A stretch of 64,000 bases of DNA from Candidatus Binatia bacterium (GCA_022820725.1 JAJEFA010000009.1:310001-374000), one strand, 5' to 3'; shown: positions 49,850-61,047, numbered from the stretch's first letter. Made by a program: numbers and translations. The notes: generated by a model from the sequence alone, not told the origin.

Positions 49850-50773
49850 ATGACGGAACGCGTACAAGAAATCCTGAGTTGGTATGATGGCGACAATCCC
49901 GGCTCGCGGACGAATATCGCCCGCTTACTCAATCATGGCCGTCTCGGCGGCACCGGCAAGCTGGTCATCCTGCCGGTTGACCAGGGATTTGAGCACGGGC
50001 CGGCCCGCAGCTTTGCGCCGAATCCCGCGGGCTACGACCCGAACTACCACTTCCAGCTCGCTATTGACGCCGGCTGTAATGCCTATGCCGCCCCGCTGGG
50101 TTTTCTCGAAGCGGGAGCCGACACCTTCCTCGATCGGGTTCCCCTCATCCTCAAGCTCAACAACCACGATGTGCTGCACGATGAAAAAGACCCCCTGTCG
50201 TCTGTGACGAGCAGTGTTGACGACGCGCTCCGGCTCGGTTGTGCCGCAGTCGGGTTTACGATTTATCCGGGCTCATCCTCGGCCCAGACCATGTACGAAC
50301 AACTGCGGGAAATCACCAAAGAGGCCAAGTCCAAGGGGCTGGCGGTCGTGGTGTGGTCATACCCGCGCGGCTCGGGTCTGAGCAAGGCCGGGGAGACGGC
50401 GATTGATGTCGTAGCCTATGCCGCGCAGATCGCCGCCCAGATGGGGGCGCATATCATTAAGGTGAAGCTGCCCAGCAGTCATATTGAACTGCCTGAGGCG
50501 CAAAAGGCGTATCAGAAACATCACGTGCCCATTGAGACGCCGGCCGAACGTGTCCGCCACGTTGTGCAGAGCGCGTTCAACAACAAACGGATTGTCATCT
50601 TCTCGGGTGGCGCAGCCAAGGGTGACCTGGAATTCTTCGATGAAGTCCGCGCGATTCGTGACGGCGGCGGGTTTGGGTCGATTATTGGTCGGAACTCGTT
50701 TCAACGCATCAAAGAAGACGCACATACATTCCTGGACACGGTGATGGGGATTTACGAAGGGTCGGTACAGTAG
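49850..50773 (+). CDS. Class I fructose-bisphosphate aldolase (FbaB/DhnA type)
   Basis: A 307-residue archaeal-type class I aldolase. ILPVDQGFEHGPARSFAPNP is the substrate segment, AAPLGFLEAGADTFL and VVVWSYPRGSGLSKAG follow, and the Schiff-base Lys lies in HIIKVKLPSSHIELP. VIFSGGAAKGDLEFFDEV and GSIIGRNSFQR bind the phosphates. It condenses dihydroxyacetone phosphate and glyceraldehyde-3-phosphate. It is downstream of fbp with GAGGAGG before the ATG. Confidence 0.92.
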   Translation: MTERVQEILSWYDGDNPGSRTNIARLLNHGRLGGTGKLVILPVDQGFEHGPARSFAPNPAGYDPNYHFQLAIDAGCNAYAAPLGFLEAGADTFLDRVPLILKLNNHDVLHDEKDPLSSVTSSVDDALRLGCAAVGFTIYPGSSSAQTMYEQLREITKEAKSKGLAVVVWSYPRGSGLSKAGETAIDVVAYAAQIAAQMGAHIIKVKLPSSHIELPEAQKAYQKHHVPIETPAERVRHVVQSAFNNKRIVIFSGGAAKGDLEFFDEVRAIRDGGGFGSIIGRNSFQRIKEDAHTFLDTVMGIYEGSVQ

Positions 50774-50813
50774 CTGCCCTGCCCGTCTTTCTTACAAATC
50801 ACGGTTCTCTCCC

Positions 50814-50840
50814 GGAGAGGGGCGCAAAATGTCCCTCTCC
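50814..50840. terminator. Hairpin between convergent genes
   Basis: GGAGAGGG and CCCTCTCC form an 8-bp perfect stem with an 11-base loop, 41 bases past the aldolase stop and six bases short of the glycosyltransferase stop. It lacks a T-run, so termination would be weak or Rho-assisted. It resembles the CCCTCTCCC repeat family. Confidence 0.5.
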
Positions 50841-50845
50841 GCTAT

Positions 50846-51523
50846 CTAGCGCGTATCCGCATAGAACGTCTTGAGTGCGGCCGGTGAAACCCCAAGGAAA
50901 TGGCATAGCCGCAGCCCCCACATGAGCAGAATGGTTTTTGTGACGCCGTGCTTCTGCCAGCGGCGGGCCGAGGTTTTCACCCGTGCTCGTAAGCAGGCAA
51001 TTTTTCCCGACCGTTTGAGTTGGCGGCTGAATTCCAGGTCTTCCATGATGTCCCACTCCGGGTAGCCGCCAATCGTTTCAAATACTGCACGACGGACGAA
51101 AATTCCCTGGTCGCCAGTGGCAATGCCGGTCAGACGGGAGCGGATATTCATCAGGGTGCCGATTGCCCGGAAGGGCCAGCCCGGTGCGTCCACACGGACG
51201 TCAAACCGCCCGCCTACAACCTCAGGATCGGCCAGAGCGTCCGCGATCAACTCGGAAAACTGTTCTGGGGGGATGGTATCCGCATGGAGAAAGAGCAGCG
51301 CTTCTCCACTTGCTGCTCGGGCTCCAGCATTCATCTGACGGGCGCGACCACGCGGCGCTGCAACGAGCCGGTCAACGTATGGCCGCACGCACTCCGCTGT
51401 TCCGTCCTCACTGCCGCCATCCACAACAATGATCTCGCAGTCACCCACCTGTCGAACCCAACGGAGCGTCCGCTCAATAGTTCCGGCCTCGTTCAGTGTT
51501 GGGATAATAATGCTGACGCGCAT
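50846..51523 (-). CDS. Family 2 glycosyltransferase, TIGR04283 type
   Basis: A 225-residue GT2 enzyme. SIIIPTLNEAGTIERTLRWV is the nucleotide-sugar site, CEIIVVDGGSEDGTAE and GRARQMNAGARAASGEALLF, with FLHADT as the D-x-D-like metal site, are the marks of the group first named rSAM/selenodomain-associated transferase 2, later seen in arsenosugar loci. It ends an overlapping five-gene operon: its ATG shares a base with the stop of the small upstream gene (TGATG). The sugar acceptor is unknown. The C-terminal WGLRLCHFLGVSP is membrane-associated. Confidence 0.85.
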   Translation of the reverse strand: MRVSIIIPTLNEAGTIERTLRWVRQVGDCEIIVVDGGSEDGTAECVRPYVDRLVAAPRGRARQMNAGARAASGEALLFLHADTIPPEQFSELIADALADPEVVGGRFDVRVDAPGWPFRAIGTLMNIRSRLTGIATGDQGIFVRRAVFETIGGYPEWDIMEDLEFSRQLKRSGKIACLRARVKTSARRWQKHGVTKTILLMWGLRLCHFLGVSPAALKTFYADTR

Positions 51524-51840
51524 CAGCCCCCTACCCGTAGAAAGGCCATGGTCAGTTGGTGCTTAAAGCGTGCCTGGTCCGCCCCAGTGACGTTTTTATA
51601 TAAAATACGCAGAAGCGTGCGCTGGACAAGAAGCGTGGGGCTGAACGGGCTACGCTTCGGTTCGAGCGGATGCATAACCAGCTCAAGCGTTCCCCGGCCG
51701 AGTGCCGTCCGGTAATGCCGATCCGTGTCTCCGTCTTCCTGGGTATACGTATAGTCATGCTGACGAAAAAGGTTTTCGAGGCGAGAAATGACCTCGTCTG
51801 GAGAAAAGGCCACATTCCATTCCATTGTGGTGTCTGTCAT
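51523..51840 (-). CDS. Small conserved protein of unknown function in the glycosylation operon
   Basis: A 105-residue soluble protein. It opens MTDTTMEWNVAFSPDEVISRL and shows RHYRTALGRGTLELVMHPLE and FSPTLLVQRTLLRILY. No motif identifies it. It overlaps the upstream glycosyltransferase (ATGA) and the downstream one (TGATG), so it is co-translated with both. GAGGAG precedes its ATG. It may be an accessory or assembly factor for one of them; I do not recognise the family. Confidence 0.7.
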   Translation of the reverse strand: MTDTTMEWNVAFSPDEVISRLENLFRQHDYTYTQEDGDTDRHYRTALGRGTLELVMHPLEPKRSPFSPTLLVQRTLLRILYKNVTGADQARFKHQLTMAFLRVGG

Positions 51841-52541
51841 GCGGCTCTCCTCGCGTATCGAAAGACCGTCCAGAGAATTTTCCATCCAGCTAATATGGTC
51901 CCTTTGATCGTTCCGCTCACTTTTGAGGTGCCAATCCGCTGACGATAGCGAACCGGCACCTCAGTGATACGTAGCCCATGGCGTATGGCCTTAATCTGCA
52001 TTTCAACCGTCCAGCCATAGGTTTTATCCTGCATCTCAATAGCCAGGAGTTTCGGAAAACGAATGGCGCGAAACGGCCCAAGATCGGTATAGCTGAAACC
52101 GTACAGGAGACGGATGAGCCACGTGGCCAGCGCATTACCCAACCGCGCATGAGAGAGCAGCGCGCCCGCCCCGGCTCGCTGCGGCCGGGAGCCGATCACC
52201 ATGTCGTATCCTTCCTCAAGAATGGGTCGCACAACGTCGCCGAGTTCGTCAGGATAATCGCTGTAATCACCATCGAGAAAAACGAGGATATCGGGGTGCT
52301 TGTCCTGCAGATACGCAATACCCGTCAGACAGGCCCAGCCATAGCCGCGACGCGGTTCATTGAGAACGGTCGCCCCATGGGCTTGGGCCACCGCTGCGGT
52401 CCGGTCGGATGAGCCGTTGTCGACAACCACGACTTCCGCAAGCCGCTCCCACGGCAAGTCTCCCAGCACCTGGGGCAGAGATGCCTCTTCGTTGAGGGCT
52501 GGGATGACCACCGCAATACGTTCCGGGTCTTCTGTCTTCAT
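51837..52541 (-). CDS. Dolichyl/polyprenyl-phosphate mannosyltransferase-like GT2
   Basis: A 234-residue glycosyltransferase of the DPM1-like GT2 type. AVVIPALNEEASLPQVL is the nucleotide site, VVDNGSSDRTAAVAQAHG follows, LVFLDGDYSDYPDEL is the D-x-D metal site, and FRAIRFPKLLAIEM and VPVRYRQRIGTSKVSG are conserved. The likely product is a polyprenyl-phosphate sugar that feeds GT-C enzymes such as the one at 53255. It has no large transmembrane tail. It lies three genes into the operon with ATGA overlap to the small gene. Confidence 0.87.
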   Translation of the reverse strand: MKTEDPERIAVVIPALNEEASLPQVLGDLPWERLAEVVVVDNGSSDRTAAVAQAHGATVLNEPRRGYGWACLTGIAYLQDKHPDILVFLDGDYSDYPDELGDVVRPILEEGYDMVIGSRPQRAGAGALLSHARLGNALATWLIRLLYGFSYTDLGPFRAIRFPKLLAIEMQDKTYGWTVEMQIKAIRHGLRITEVPVRYRQRIGTSKVSGTIKGTILAGWKILWTVFRYARRAA

Positions 52542-52544
52542 ACG

Positions 52545-53258
52545 CTACGGCAGCAGCTCAAAGATCACCTGCACTGGAGTACGATCAGGCGGCAATCTCT
52601 CCGTATCTATCTGAAACCGTCCCGGCCGGGCCATATAGTCGGCGATACTCAATTTGCCGTTGCTGAGCTTGCCGCTCGGACAACTGTATAAGCACACCAG
52701 GCAGCCCGGCCGGGGGGCAAACGGCACCCGATTAAACCAGCGGCCCCGATTGCCTTCGAAATTCCAGACCGGAAGCTGTGGATCGGAGGGAGACGAACGG
52801 AGGATACGGTAGATCGGGAGGCGCTTGGGCGCACCCTGCCAGGAGAGAAACACGGCGAAGCGGCTACCGCTGGCCTTCTGCTGCGAGGCAGGACTGTCCG
52901 GATCGGCCCGCTGCGTCCAGGCCTCCATCGACAGCGTATTACCCGGTTGGCCACCAATTTTGATCAAAGCGTCGTGAAAGGTGAGATCATCAACCGGTGT
53001 CTCAATGAGCGCATTTTTGGAGTGACCGCCCTTCCAGGTCAACAAATGGTAGTGTGCCTCGTCGCCTTCGGCCCGATTAAAGCGGCCGGGATAGATAACA
53101 CCATAGAGGGTGACCTGTTTCGACTCCGAAGAAATAACAAGCGGTGTCTCCATCGTTGCCGGCTGACTCGCTCGGGCGAGCGACGGGCTGCCCCCCAAGA
53201 AGCAAACGACGCTCAGGAAGACGAGGTAAAACTTCCGTGCCACGGTCTGGCTCTTCAT
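52545..53258 (-). CDS. Secreted YdjY-domain-like protein
   Basis: A 237-residue protein. A signal peptide (KFYLVFLSVVCFLGGSPSLARA) leads to a mature domain with TPLVISSESKQVTLYGVIYP, YHLLTWKGGHSKNALIETPV and LTFHDALIKIGGQPGN, which fit the YdjY pattern. It has two Cys close to CLVCLYSCP. I place the start at the ATG 53258, which overlaps the stop of the GT-C gene (ATGA); a longer frame runs 90 codons into that gene without support. Role: periplasmic, possibly substrate or partner for the glycosylation enzymes (inference). Confidence 0.7.
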   Translation of the reverse strand: MKSQTVARKFYLVFLSVVCFLGGSPSLARASQPATMETPLVISSESKQVTLYGVIYPGRFNRAEGDEAHYHLLTWKGGHSKNALIETPVDDLTFHDALIKIGGQPGNTLSMEAWTQRADPDSPASQQKASGSRFAVFLSWQGAPKRLPIYRILRSSPSDPQLPVWNFEGNRGRWFNRVPFAPRPGCLVCLYSCPSGKLSNGKLSIADYMARPGRFQIDTERLPPDRTPVQVIFELLP

Positions 53259-54649
53259 ACCAGCGGGATTCTCCCCATCCGTATCCGCCATGATTCCCAC
53301 GCCAGGACGGCGTAAAAAGGCAGATATTCCAACCAGACTACCCAGCGAAACGTCTCCGGCTCGCCGCGATAGAGAAAGTAAAAGGCAGTGTAATATAGTC
53401 CTAAGAGACCGGACAAGAGCAGCCAGGAAGCGCGTGGAAAAAGGCAGACAAACGGTATCACCCACATAAAATACCACGGATTGCCGACCGGGCTGAGTAG
53501 GAGCAAGGTCCCCACCACAAAGAAACATCCAGACAAGAGTCTACCGTCATTCCCCTCACTATTCCGACGTAAAGCAATACACACCGCTCCGATCAGACAG
53601 CCCACCACCATGCCGTTCGCCAGCCAACGATCGGCGATCAGCTGATGTAATAGAGGAAAGACAAAGCTGTTGGTTTGCCAGGACTCGGCAAAGGTGACAA
53701 AGCCCTGCCACAGCCCGTTCCCAGCAGCCGCGAATGGTGCATAGCCACCAGCGATCACCAGACCGGCCAGCGCGAGTCCGCCGCACGCTCTTCCACGTCC
53801 GTAACGCCGCCAGGCATGCCAAGCAAAAAGGGGCAGCAGGACAACGGGAAAGATCTTCCCCAATATGGCCCCACCCAGGCTGAGAAACCCAACCGACAGC
53901 CGTCCGGTGACAAGCGCCAGCAGGGCCAGCACCAGCAGAAAGGTCGGCACGACATCATAATGCGACGAGTTGATCGTTTCTTTGATAACCAGCGGTGACC
54001 AGGCGTAGACCAGTACCCACAGCGGGGAACTCCCCAGGTGACATAATAATCTGACAATGACCAGACACACTGCCAGGTCAAAGCAGAAGAAAATGAGACG
54101 CAAGGCGAGCAAACTACCCGGTGCAATCAGGGCGGCCAGACCGAACACGGCTTGCGCAACCGGGGGGTAGAGGGTCGGCACGTCCGGGTGATTTATGCGC
54201 GACAAGAGCAGGCCAAGGTGCGCATCCGTTTCGGCCAACTCCCGGTAGGGTTGGAGCGGCCCTTCTTTTCCGTTGTCCGTTTGTACCTCTCGCGGAGTGA
54301 AACGGTAAGGATTCAGACCGCTGGCAACCACCTTGCCATCCCATAGATAACGATAGAAGTCGTCCTCCTGAATGGGCTCGGAGAAGAGGAGGATAAGACG
54401 AAAGAGCGCCGCAAAGATCAATATCAGCGTGAGTGATCCAGACTCGATGGCTTGTCGTCTGACCCGCCAGGTCGCTACGGCATAGACAATAAACGCAAGG
54501 CCGTACACCCCCACAAAGCCCAGGATCGGCCGGTCCTGGTGCCCGTAGCCATAGCTGAACGACTGGCTCAACCAGGCGATAGCGGCATAGAGAATCAGCG
54601 AGAGCACGCCGAGAACGGTCAGCCAGGAGGAAAGACAGCGGTCAGGCAT
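53255..54649 (-). CDS. GT-C type membrane glycosyltransferase (mannosyltransferase-like)
   Basis: A 464-residue protein with about eleven hydrophobic helices. The first periplasmic loop carries the acidic motif EPIQEDDFYRYLWDGKVVAS, typical of GT-C enzymes that use polyprenyl-phosphate sugars, followed by GLNPYRF. TLYPPVAQAVFGLAALI and VKETINSSHYDVVPTFLLV are also family-like (DUF2029/GT87 or related). It is the first gene of the operon 54649-50846, and its presumed donor comes from the GT2 enzyme at 51837. The acceptor, a lipid, protein or polymer, is unknown. Confidence 0.83.
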   Translation of the reverse strand: MPDRCLSSWLTVLGVLSLILYAAIAWLSQSFSYGYGHQDRPILGFVGVYGLAFIVYAVATWRVRRQAIESGSLTLILIFAALFRLILLFSEPIQEDDFYRYLWDGKVVASGLNPYRFTPREVQTDNGKEGPLQPYRELAETDAHLGLLLSRINHPDVPTLYPPVAQAVFGLAALIAPGSLLALRLIFFCFDLAVCLVIVRLLCHLGSSPLWVLVYAWSPLVIKETINSSHYDVVPTFLLVLALLALVTGRLSVGFLSLGGAILGKIFPVVLLPLFAWHAWRRYGRGRACGGLALAGLVIAGGYAPFAAAGNGLWQGFVTFAESWQTNSFVFPLLHQLIADRWLANGMVVGCLIGAVCIALRRNSEGNDGRLLSGCFFVVGTLLLLSPVGNPWYFMWVIPFVCLFPRASWLLLSGLLGLYYTAFYFLYRGEPETFRWVVWLEYLPFYAVLAWESWRIRMGRIPLV

Positions 54650-54706
54650 ATTTGAAAATTTTCAAGCCCTGCTCTCTTGGGTTGGAAAAGGATTTCTTCC
54701 AAAAGG

Positions 54707-54780
54707 CGCGCCCGGGGTGACTCGAACACCCAACCTACGGGTTCGAAGCCCGGTGCTCTATCCAATTGAGCTACGGGCGC
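54707..54780 (-). tRNA. tRNA-Arg (anticodon TCG)
   Basis: A 74-base cloverleaf. Acceptor GCGCCCG and CGGGCGC pair perfectly with discriminator G. The D arm is GCTC/GAGC. The anticodon loop CTTCGAA gives TCG, reading CGA (and CGN by wobble). The T arm is GGGTG/CACCC with TTCGAGT. One mismatch lies at the base of the anticodon stem. CCA is not encoded. It stands alone between the glycosylation operon and modC. Confidence 0.93.
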
Positions 54781-54879
54781 GTTGTGGAAAAATCGGGCCC
54801 CAAGCCTATGTCGCAGGCCGTGAGAGCGCAAGTCCGGCCGTCGATGGGAAGGAGGACCTTCTCCCCTTTTGGAAGGAGG

Positions 54880-56055
54880 TTATGTCCTGCGACGTTCTCC
54901 GGTGCGGTACAATCGGCACGAGGTTGCCTTAATCACCAGGAACACCTCGCTTCCAACCCGCAGCCCTAACTCAACAAACGACTTCTCAGTCACCTCAACA
55001 GTCAGCGGCGGCAGGTCGGGGCTGAGTTCGGCCGTTACCAACCCAACATGGTCAACGGAACGGAGTTGGGTGATACGGGCGGGCAGAACATTGCGGGCGG
55101 AGAGCCCTTCTGGCCGCCGCGTGGCCAGCATAATATCGTGCGCGGGAATCCCGGCCAGCAGCGCCTCTCCCGGTTGTGCCTCGGAGCGGAGCGTCACCAG
55201 CTCGACCGACACTCGTTCAGCGTCTCCCCCTTCGCCCAAGCGCACCTGCCCCGTGCTGCCACCTCCCTCCATCGCATAGCAGGGCAGGATATTCTCGAAG
55301 CCGTGCTGTTCGGCCAGGGGGAAAATATGAGAGGCAGTCAGCACTGCGCGTGGGTCGCCATGCGAGATAATCGTTCCGTCTCTGAGCACGATCAGATCGT
55401 CGCACAGGGCCTGCACTTCGAGCGGGTCATGCGACACGAACAGCATGGGAATTTGGAATTCTGCCCGTACCCGCCGCAGAAAGGGCAGGAGTTTGCGTCT
55501 CAGGGCAACGTCCAACGAGGCAAACGGCTCGTCAAGCAGGAGTAAGCGCGGACCGGAACATAGGGCGCGTCCGAGGGCGACGCGCTGCCGTTCGCCACCG
55601 GACAAGGCATGCACGCTGCGCTCAAGGAGTGGGCCGAGTTCGAGGATGTGGACCGCGGTTTCAAACGTCCGTCGAACAGGATGACCGCGCCGCACGCCGC
55701 GTTTCCTGCCGGCCAGTAGATTGTGCCGAACGTCCTTGTGCGGGAAAAGTAAACCGTCCTGGGGGACATACCCGATATGCCGTTGCGATGGCTTGACAAA
55801 CACCCCTCGCTCGCTGTCCAACCACGTCTCTTCCCCTAGCACAATAATTCCTCGCGCCTGGCGCCGGACGCCACAGATCGTTTCCAGCAGGCTGGTTTTG
55901 CCCGCCCCGGAGACACCGAAAATCCCGGTCACATGTTTTTCAGTACGCAGGTCTATATTCAGATCAAAACGGTCCAGTGGGAGGCGAACCTGCACGGTCA
56001 GGCCATCCAGCGAACCGTCCTGTAGACTGTCGTGGGTGGGCGGAACGCTAGTCAT
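54880..56055 (-). CDS. modC: Molybdate ABC transporter, ATP-binding subunit
   Basis: A 391-residue ATPase. Walker A is GVSGAGKTS (residues 47-55), the signature is LSGGERQRVALGRAL, and Walker B is LLLLDEPFASLDVALRRK. A C-terminal MOP/TOBE domain (ARITQLRSVDHVGLVTAEL) binds molybdate or tungstate. The order modA-modB-modC on the minus strand gives a complete importer. The start shares bases with the modB stop (TAATG). Molybdate or tungstate would serve molybdoenzymes such as formate dehydrogenase, itself a common selenoprotein. Confidence 0.92.
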   Translation of the reverse strand: MTSVPPTHDSLQDGSLDGLTVQVRLPLDRFDLNIDLRTEKHVTGIFGVSGAGKTSLLETICGVRRQARGIIVLGEETWLDSERGVFVKPSQRHIGYVPQDGLLFPHKDVRHNLLAGRKRGVRRGHPVRRTFETAVHILELGPLLERSVHALSGGERQRVALGRALCSGPRLLLLDEPFASLDVALRRKLLPFLRRVRAEFQIPMLFVSHDPLEVQALCDDLIVLRDGTIISHGDPRAVLTASHIFPLAEQHGFENILPCYAMEGGGSTGQVRLGEGGDAERVSVELVTLRSEAQPGEALLAGIPAHDIMLATRRPEGLSARNVLPARITQLRSVDHVGLVTAELSPDLPPLTVEVTEKSFVELGLRVGSEVFLVIKATSCRLYRTGERRRT

Positions 56056-56738
56056 TATGGACGGGCCACCCTGGGGAGTGCGCGGCCGTGTCCCAACAGT
56101 TCAGCACTCAGAATGGCTAGGAAGCCCAACACAATGGCGACCAACATGAAAAAATCGGCTCTGGCCTGCGCGCCGACCTGCTGGGCGCTGAAAATAGCCG
56201 AGGCTATCGTTTGCGTTCTGCCTGGAATATTGCCGGCAATGGTGACGGTGGCGCCGAACTCACCCATGGCTCGCGTAAAACCGAGGATGACGGCCCCCAG
56301 CAAGCCGCGCCGGGCCATGGGTAAGCTGTACTGAAAAAAAGTGGCCAGCCGGCCGTGCCCCAGGGTGTGAGCCATCAATTCGAGCCGCGGATTGATACCT
56401 TCAAACGTTGCCTTTGCAGTCCGCGCAACGAGCGGCAGGGACATGGTCGCCGTGGCAATGACCGCCCCTTTCCAGGTGAGCAGTATGTTCAAATCAAACC
56501 CGAGCGTCTCCCGTCCTAAGGGTCCATCGACCGCAAACAGCCGTAACAAGAGAAAGCCGACTGCAGTGGGCGGCAGAACGAGCGGTAAGCCGACCAGCGC
56601 AGACAGAACATTCTTGCCGAAGAATTCGTATCGGGCCAGGACATAACCCAGGACCGTGGCTGGCAACAGTACAATCAGAGTTGATACGGTTGCGACTTGG
56701 AGCGTCAGCAGGATAACTGACAATACTTCGGGACTCAT
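56055..56738 (-). CDS. modB: Molybdate ABC transporter, permease subunit
   Basis: A 227-residue inner-membrane permease with about five to six helices. The EAA loop is LELMAHTLGHGRLATFFQYS followed by LPMARRGLLGAVILGFTRAMGEFGATVTIAGN, in which the conserved G-A-T-V-T is present. VGLPLVLPPTAVGFLLL is the usual N-terminal helix pair. I chose ATG 56738, which is just inside the modA end; a longer frame is unlikely. It lies between modA and modC. Confidence 0.93.
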   Translation of the reverse strand: MSPEVLSVILLTLQVATVSTLIVLLPATVLGYVLARYEFFGKNVLSALVGLPLVLPPTAVGFLLLRLFAVDGPLGRETLGFDLNILLTWKGAVIATATMSLPLVARTAKATFEGINPRLELMAHTLGHGRLATFFQYSLPMARRGLLGAVILGFTRAMGEFGATVTIAGNIPGRTQTIASAIFSAQQVGAQARADFFMLVAIVLGFLAILSAELLGHGRALPRVARP

Positions 56739-56743
56739 GGTAG

Positions 56744-57637
56744 TCACGACAGCGGACGAGTTCCTCCTTCGTCTACAACAAACCCCCGCGTGTTGTAAAT
56801 TGCGCGGGCTTCGAGGCTCTGCAAAAAGTCGAGAAACTGGGCCGTGAGTGCGGGCCACGGACGACTCTTGAGGGCCACGGCGCAATAGACGACCGGTTGG
56901 TGCAGACTGGGTGGAACCTCGTACACGACCTGCACCCGGTCTGAACTCATGGCATCCGTTCGATATACAATGCCAATGATGCTGGGATCAGACTCCACCA
57001 GGCCGAGAGCAGCCCTGACATCGGCGGTCGGAACGATTTTATCTTTGACGGCTTCCCAGACCGAGCGGTCTGCCGTTTCGACCGCCTGCAAGAAGGTCTT
57101 GGCATAGCGTCCGGCGGGCACAGCCTCAGGGTCAGCCAAAGTCAGGAATGTAAATGCGAGCGTGGGCAGCATGTCGGGCGTGGATAACTGGAACTCCGCA
57201 TCCTTTCGACCGATGAGCACCAGACGATTCGACAGAAAATTACGGCGCGATTCAGGCAAGATTAACTCTGCCCTGTCGAGCACATCGACCCAATCCGGAT
57301 TCGCCGATAAAAAAACATCGGCCACCGGAGCAGCCTGAAGCTGCCGTGCCAGGGTATTGGACCCGGCAAAATTATAGATCAAGTCAACCTGATGCGTCTC
57401 AGAAAAACGCCCGCCAATGTCCCGGACAACATCGCGCAGGCTTGCGGCGGCAAACACTACGATCGCCGGCTTCTCCTGTCCGGACGAGCCATTATGGCCA
57501 CACCCCGCGGACGGCAGAATGAGTACGAGCATCGTGAGCGCAAAACCAACAGGTTTCACCTTTACACTGGTCCGAGTTGTCTGGGTGGAGGAACAGACGA
57601 GAGTTGATATGAAGTCACCGCGTGGCGGGCTCGACAT
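56744..57637 (-). CDS. modA: Molybdate-binding lipoprotein
   Basis: A 297-residue solute-binding protein. A lipoprotein signal (VGFALTMLVLILPSAGC) is followed by the mature start GHNGSS. IVVFAAASLRDVVRDIGGRF and YNFAGSNTLARQLQAAPVAD are ModA signatures, with the Ser and Ala-rich oxyanion site. DPSIIGIVYRTDAMS also fits. The start at 57637 lies 15 bases after the cysS stop and may be somewhat upstream of the true one, since the signal peptide only begins at about residue 25. Confidence 0.9.
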   Translation of the reverse strand: MSSPPRGDFISTLVCSSTQTTRTSVKVKPVGFALTMLVLILPSAGCGHNGSSGQEKPAIVVFAAASLRDVVRDIGGRFSETHQVDLIYNFAGSNTLARQLQAAPVADVFLSANPDWVDVLDRAELILPESRRNFLSNRLVLIGRKDAEFQLSTPDMLPTLAFTFLTLADPEAVPAGRYAKTFLQAVETADRSVWEAVKDKIVPTADVRAALGLVESDPSIIGIVYRTDAMSSDRVQVVYEVPPSLHQPVVYCAVALKSRPWPALTAQFLDFLQSLEARAIYNTRGFVVDEGGTRPLS

Positions 57638-57652
57638 GGCCCTTAGCGGCCC

Positions 57653-59074
57653 TTACCTCACCGTCCACGTCGTCCCCGTCAGACTGTCCTTGAGCACAAT
57701 TCCTTGCTCAGCAAGCTGCGCGCGAATTTCGTCCGCCCGCTGAAAATCCTTCTCTTTCCGAGCGGCAGCCCGTTCGTCTATCAGGGCCTCGATGGCCTCA
57801 GGCGTGAGGCTGGCTTCAGCCAAGCCGGTCTGCTTTTGATGCTCTAAAAATTGTGCTGGAGGTTCTTGAAACAGGCCGAGGACCCCTCCCATTTTTGCAA
57901 TTTCAGATCGGAGTACTGCCACCTCCGGGATCTGGCCACCATCCAGCGCGCGGTTCATCTCACGTACACCGTCAAAGATCATGCCGAGGGCGCGGGGCGT
58001 ATTGCAGTCGTCGTCCATTGCTTCACGGAACCGGTTGATATGAGCCGACTCAGCCAGCCGATCTCCATTGTTGCTGGCACCAATCGCTTCGTCGGCGCGG
58101 GCGAGCGTTTTATAGATGCGCGCCAGTCCCTTTTCCGCCTCTGCCAGTTTTTGGGTCGAAAAGTCGAGCGCCATCCGGTAGTGAGACGAGAGCAAGACTT
58201 GACGTAAGACTTCCGGCGTAGAGACCTTGCTCAGCGCGGCCTCGATGGTCAAGAAGTTACCCAAGGATTTCGACATCTTTTCCTGCTCAACGGTCACCAT
58301 ACCGTTATGCAGCCAATAGCGGGCCAAGGCACAGCCCTTGGCTCCTTCGGACTGGGCGATCTCATTTTCGTGATGGGGGAAAATAAGGTCGGCGCCGCCG
58401 CCGTGGATGTCGAAGGGTTGGCCCAGATATTTGCTGCTCATGGCCGAGCACTCGATATGCCAGCCAGGCCGACCTTTGCCCCAGGGGCTGTCCCAGGCCG
58501 GCTCGCCGGGCTTGCTGGACTTCCAGAGCGCAAAGTCCATGGGATGGCGCTTGCGCTCGTCCACTTCTATACGTGCTCCGGCCTCCATGTCTTCCAACCG
58601 CCGGTGGGCCAGCTTGCCGTATGCGGCAAAGCGGTCCACCGCATAATACACGTCCCCATCCACCGCATAGGCGAGTTTTTTGGCTTCGAGTTCTTGGATG
58701 AGGGTGAGCATATCCGGGATGTGTTGGGTGGCCCGGGGTTCATGCGTGGGCGGCAGGCAGCGCAGGGCCTGCATATCGCTATTGAAATCCCGAATATAGG
58801 TGTCGGTCAGTTCCTCGGCAGAAATGCCCCGCTCGTTGGCGCGGTTGATAATCTTGTCATCCACGTCCGTAAAATTGCGGACAAAGGTCACCTCGTAACC
58901 GGAGAACTGGAGGTAACGATAGATGACATCAAAGGCGACTAAGGCCCGTGCATGACCAATATGGGAGCGGTCATAGACCGTGACCCCACACACATACATA
59001 TGGACTTCGCCAGACCTGAGCGGCACAAACTCTTCGGTTTTACCCGTCAGGGTGTTGTGAAAACGCAGAGCCAT
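57653..59074 (-). CDS. cysS: Cysteinyl-tRNA synthetase
   Basis: A 473-residue class I synthetase. HIGH is at residues 38-41 in DRSHIGHARALVAF. KMSKS is in QEKMSKSLGNFLTIE. The catalytic zinc site is complete: C29, GWHIECSAMSSKYLG and HHENEIAQSE. The DALR-like helical C-terminal domain ends LKDSLTGTTWTVR. It is 20 bases after acs and is followed by modA in an apparent acs-cysS-modABC unit. Confidence 0.96.
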   Translation of the reverse strand: MALRFHNTLTGKTEEFVPLRSGEVHMYVCGVTVYDRSHIGHARALVAFDVIYRYLQFSGYEVTFVRNFTDVDDKIINRANERGISAEELTDTYIRDFNSDMQALRCLPPTHEPRATQHIPDMLTLIQELEAKKLAYAVDGDVYYAVDRFAAYGKLAHRRLEDMEAGARIEVDERKRHPMDFALWKSSKPGEPAWDSPWGKGRPGWHIECSAMSSKYLGQPFDIHGGGADLIFPHHENEIAQSEGAKGCALARYWLHNGMVTVEQEKMSKSLGNFLTIEAALSKVSTPEVLRQVLLSSHYRMALDFSTQKLAEAEKGLARIYKTLARADEAIGASNNGDRLAESAHINRFREAMDDDCNTPRALGMIFDGVREMNRALDGGQIPEVAVLRSEIAKMGGVLGLFQEPPAQFLEHQKQTGLAEASLTPEAIEALIDERAAARKEKDFQRADEIRAQLAEQGIVLKDSLTGTTWTVR

Positions 59075-59094
59075 GCGATTTGGCTCACCTCGGC

Positions 59095-61047
<1,953 letters not shown>

